Source: Bifidobacterium pseudolongum subsp. globosum
GTDB taxonomy: Bacteria > Actinomycetota > Actinomycetes > Actinomycetales > Bifidobacteriaceae
Assembly: GCF_000741295.1 (NCBI RefSeq)
Contig: NZ_JGZG01000005.1
Span: forward strand, 248,001 to 312,000
Direction of reading: 5' to 3'
DNA length: 64,000 nucleotides
Part shown: positions 62,092-64,000 of the stretch, piece after piece
Numbering within the stretch: position 1 is the stretch's first letter
Layout: each line of letters starts with the position of its first letter
Program-made: the position numbers and the translations under genes
The notes under the pieces: generated by a model
Seen by the model: the letters and a program-made list of their open reading frames with translations, nothing else
Told to the model about the DNA's origin: nothing
The model's database searches: none

Positions 62092-63579
62092 TTACAGACG
62101 GTCGGCGCACTGCTCCACGTAGTGGGCCATGTCGCTGACCTCCACGCAGTCACGGAACCGCACGTCGGCGCTTTCCAGGCCGCGCAGCATGGCGGGCACC
62201 TCGGTGCCGGTGGCGGCCGCGAGCTCGTCCATGCATTCGAAATCGGTGCCGTCGGCCTTGAGCCCCAGCGCCTCGTTGACCACGCGCGGGAACTTGTAGG
62301 GGCTCGCGGTGCTCAGCAGCACACGCGGCGTGCCCGGGTCGGCCGGCATCTGCCGCATCACGAAATAGCCGCATGCGGTGTGCGGGTCGATCACATAATG
62401 GTTGTCGCGCCAGCATTCGGCGATCATCTGGCGCACCTGGTCCTCGTCGGCCCAGCCGGTGGCGAACAGTCGGCGGATCTGCGCGAGCAGCTGCGGCGGC
62501 ACCTCATAGGCGCCGTACTGCGCCAGGTCGTTCATCAGGTAGGTGATCAGGCGCGGATCCTTCTCCGCCATGTAATACAGCATGCGTTCGAGGTTCGAGG
62601 AGATGAGGATGTCCATCGACGGCGAGATCGTCTCGTAGAACGGGCGGTTGCGGTTGTAGGTGCCGGTCGTCAGGAAGTCGAACAGCACGTTGTTCTTGTC
62701 GGAGGCCACGACGAGTTGGCGTACCGGCAGGCCAAGCATCTTCGCGTAGTAGCCGGCGAGCACATCGCCGAAATTGCCGGTCGGCACCACGAAGTCGACC
62801 TCGTCGCCCACATTGATCACCTGCTGTTCGAGCAGCTGCGCGTACGCCGAGAAATAGTAGACGACCTGCGGCACCAAGCGGCCCACGTTGATCGAGTTCG
62901 CCGACGAGAGCACCACATGGTCGTCCGCGGCGAGGCGTTCGGCGAGCTCCTGGTCGCCGAAGATCTCCTTGACCGTGGACTGCGCATCGTCGAAATTGCC
63001 GTTGACGGCGCACACATGCACATTGGAGCCGGTCTGCGTGGTCATCTGCAGCTCCTGCACGCGGCTCACCCGGCCCTGCGGGTAGAACACGGTGATGCCG
63101 GTGCCCGCGGCGTCGGCGAACCCGGCCAGTGCGGCCTTGCCCGTGTCGCCCGAAGTGGCGGTCACGATCATGATCTTCTCGTCCGCGTCGCCGTCGGCCG
63201 GCGTGGTGCGGGCCATGAAGCGCGGCAGGATCTGCAGCGCCACATCCTTGAACGCGCATGTGGGGCCGTTGAACAGTTCCATCACATAGTCGTCGCCGAG
63301 CGGCTTGACCGGGGTGATGCGCTCATCGGACCACTGGCTGCCGTACGCCTCGGCGATGCACTGCTTCAACTCGTCCTCGCCGAAGTCGGGCAGCAGCACG
63401 CTGAGCACGTCGAACGCGATCTGCTGGTACGACTTGCCGGCGAGCGCGGAGATGTCGACCGTGGTCTCGCCGAGTTGATCGGTCACAAAAAGGCCGCCGT
63501 CGTCGGCGATGCCCTTGCGGATGGCCTGCTTGGAGGTGAGCGCGTCGGCGCTGCTGCGCGTGCTGTGGAAAGTAGTCAC
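62092..63579 (-). CDS. thrC: Threonine synthase
   Basis: A PLP enzyme converting O-phosphohomoserine to threonine. The N-terminal subdomain has TRSSADALTSKQAIRKGIAD. The PLP Lys lies in NGPTCAFKDVALQ, the phosphate loop in TATSGDTGKAAL, and VPTGNFGDVLAG and the C-terminal STASPYKFPRVV are conserved. It has 495 aa, the longer proteobacterial/yeast-like class. The start is GTG 63579 with AAGGA about 9 nt upstream; the frame upstream has no domain. It is divergent from proA. Confidence 0.95.
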   Translation of the reverse strand: MTTFHSTRSSADALTSKQAIRKGIADDGGLFVTDQLGETTVDISALAGKSYQQIAFDVLSVLLPDFGEDELKQCIAEAYGSQWSDERITPVKPLGDDYVMELFNGPTCAFKDVALQILPRFMARTTPADGDADEKIMIVTATSGDTGKAALAGFADAAGTGITVFYPQGRVSRVQELQMTTQTGSNVHVCAVNGNFDDAQSTVKEIFGDQELAERLAADDHVVLSSANSINVGRLVPQVVYYFSAYAQLLEQQVINVGDEVDFVVPTGNFGDVLAGYYAKMLGLPVRQLVVASDKNNVLFDFLTTGTYNRNRPFYETISPSMDILISSNLERMLYYMAEKDPRLITYLMNDLAQYGAYEVPPQLLAQIRRLFATGWADEDQVRQMIAECWRDNHYVIDPHTACGYFVMRQMPADPGTPRVLLSTASPYKFPRVVNEALGLKADGTDFECMDELAAATGTEVPAMLRGLESADVRFRDCVEVSDMAHYVEQCADRL

Positions 63580-63755
63580 TTTGCGAATGGTCCTTACCGA
63601 ACTAGAAGTGTGCCGGATTGCTTGCGCAGCCCAGTCTAGCCGCATCAGTGGGCAGCGCGGGCCCGCACGTCCGTGCTGTGGGACGCGCCCGGCAAGCGTT
63701 TCACGTTCCGCGCCGCCATATGCGACTGTATGGCTCATCCACTATCCTCGCAGAT

Positions 63756-64000
63756 ATGACGACTACAGCGATGGAAGAGACGAATCAGGTGTCCGGCGGC
63801 GTGTTCGACGCGGTGTGCGCGATGGCCGACCGCGCCGCCGAGGCGCAACGCGCCCTGGCGAAATCCACGACCGACGTGAAGAACGGCCTGCTCGCGGCGA
63901 TCGCCGACGCGCTCGACGCGCGTGCCGACGAGATCGCCGCGGCGAACGCGCTCGACATGAGCCAGGCCTTCGACGAAGGCATGGACGCGGGCAAGCTCGA
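63756..64000 (+). CDS. proA: Gamma-glutamyl phosphate reductase, 3' end outside the window
   Basis: The first 81 codons are visible. After about 13 variable residues the sequence matches the N-terminus of ProA: VFDAVCAMADRAAEAQRALA, then KNGLLAAIADALDARADEI and AANALDMSQA. ProA reduces glutamyl-5-phosphate to the semialdehyde for proline synthesis. The catalytic Cys region lies beyond the window. The start is ATG 63756, with no strong ribosome site; the thrC/proA promoters lie in the 176-bp divergent gap. Confidence 0.85.
   Translation, partial: MTTTAMEETNQVSGGVFDAVCAMADRAAEAQRALAKSTTDVKNGLLAAIADALDARADEIAAANALDMSQAFDEGMDAGKL

Overview
The window looks like the chromosome of a high-GC actinobacterium, most likely a Bifidobacterium. 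The evidence is the clustered argCJBDFRGH operon, TPP-riboswitch-controlled ykoE and fused ykoDC, pheST, tyrS, neighbouring tlyA, ppnK and recN genes, DUF4191/DUF3043 membrane proteins, and a taste for long perfect hairpins as gene-end signals. The genus is an inference from gene content and order. No rRNA, tRNA or CRISPR array was seen.

Layout. (1) 1-2.6 kb: a 5'-truncated unknown gene converging on an Mrp/ApbC ATPase. (2) 2.67-17.90 kb: a 15.2-kb integrated element in the 3' end of glnA. It is bounded by a 13-bp direct repeat, with paired TAGGTGCAG repeats inside each end, an integrase gene at the left and an excisionase-like gene at the right. The left end is decayed: the integrase has lost its catalytic domain, it is followed by an N-terminally cut EcoRI-type adenine methyltransferase with a nonsense codon, and then by a kinase without its N-lobe. 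The rest is a long same-strand block of apparently intact defence-type genes: ribbon-helix-helix protein, Eco57I-class methyltransferase, GIY-YIG/DEAH helicase fusion, unknown 437-aa protein, ParB-like protein, SNF2-type helicase and a GmrSD-type DUF262/DUF1524 protein. (3) 17.9-24.1 kb: glnA, DUF4191 protein, dihydrolipoamide dehydrogenase, DUF3043 protein, M20 peptidase. (4) 24.2-30.3 kb: a possible peptide-signalling locus with a 53-aa Cys-containing secreted peptide, a histidine kinase, a LuxR-type response regulator, a lipoprotein, and an ABC exporter whose adaptor gene carries a one-base frameshift. (5) 30.3-33.7 kb: TPP riboswitch, ykoE, and a three-domain ykoDC fusion. (6) 33.7-36.1 kb: a MacB/FtsX-type ABC pair. 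(7) 36.3-41.7 kb: a SpoU-type RNA methylase, pheS, pheT and a small membrane protein. (8) 41.7-50.8 kb: the complete arginine pathway with its repressor argR and two candidate ARG boxes. (9) 50.8-62.0 kb: HD hydrolase, tyrS, a TPR protein with a charged repeat tail, HAD phosphatase, tlyA, trkA/trkH, NAD kinase, recN and a second HAD hydrolase. (10) 62.1-64 kb: thrC, and proA running off the window.

How the parts fit. Insertion of the element left glnA coding intact but moved its original terminator about 15 kb away. A hairpin carried by the element beside xis probably replaces it. The most interesting cargo is the 5.06-17.02 kb block: a modification/restriction pair joined almost without gaps to an unknown protein, a ParB-like protein and a SNF2 helicase, with a GmrSD-like nuclease at the end. 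I know no named system with exactly this composition. The second region of interest is the peptide/two-component/ABC locus at 24.2-30.3 kb.
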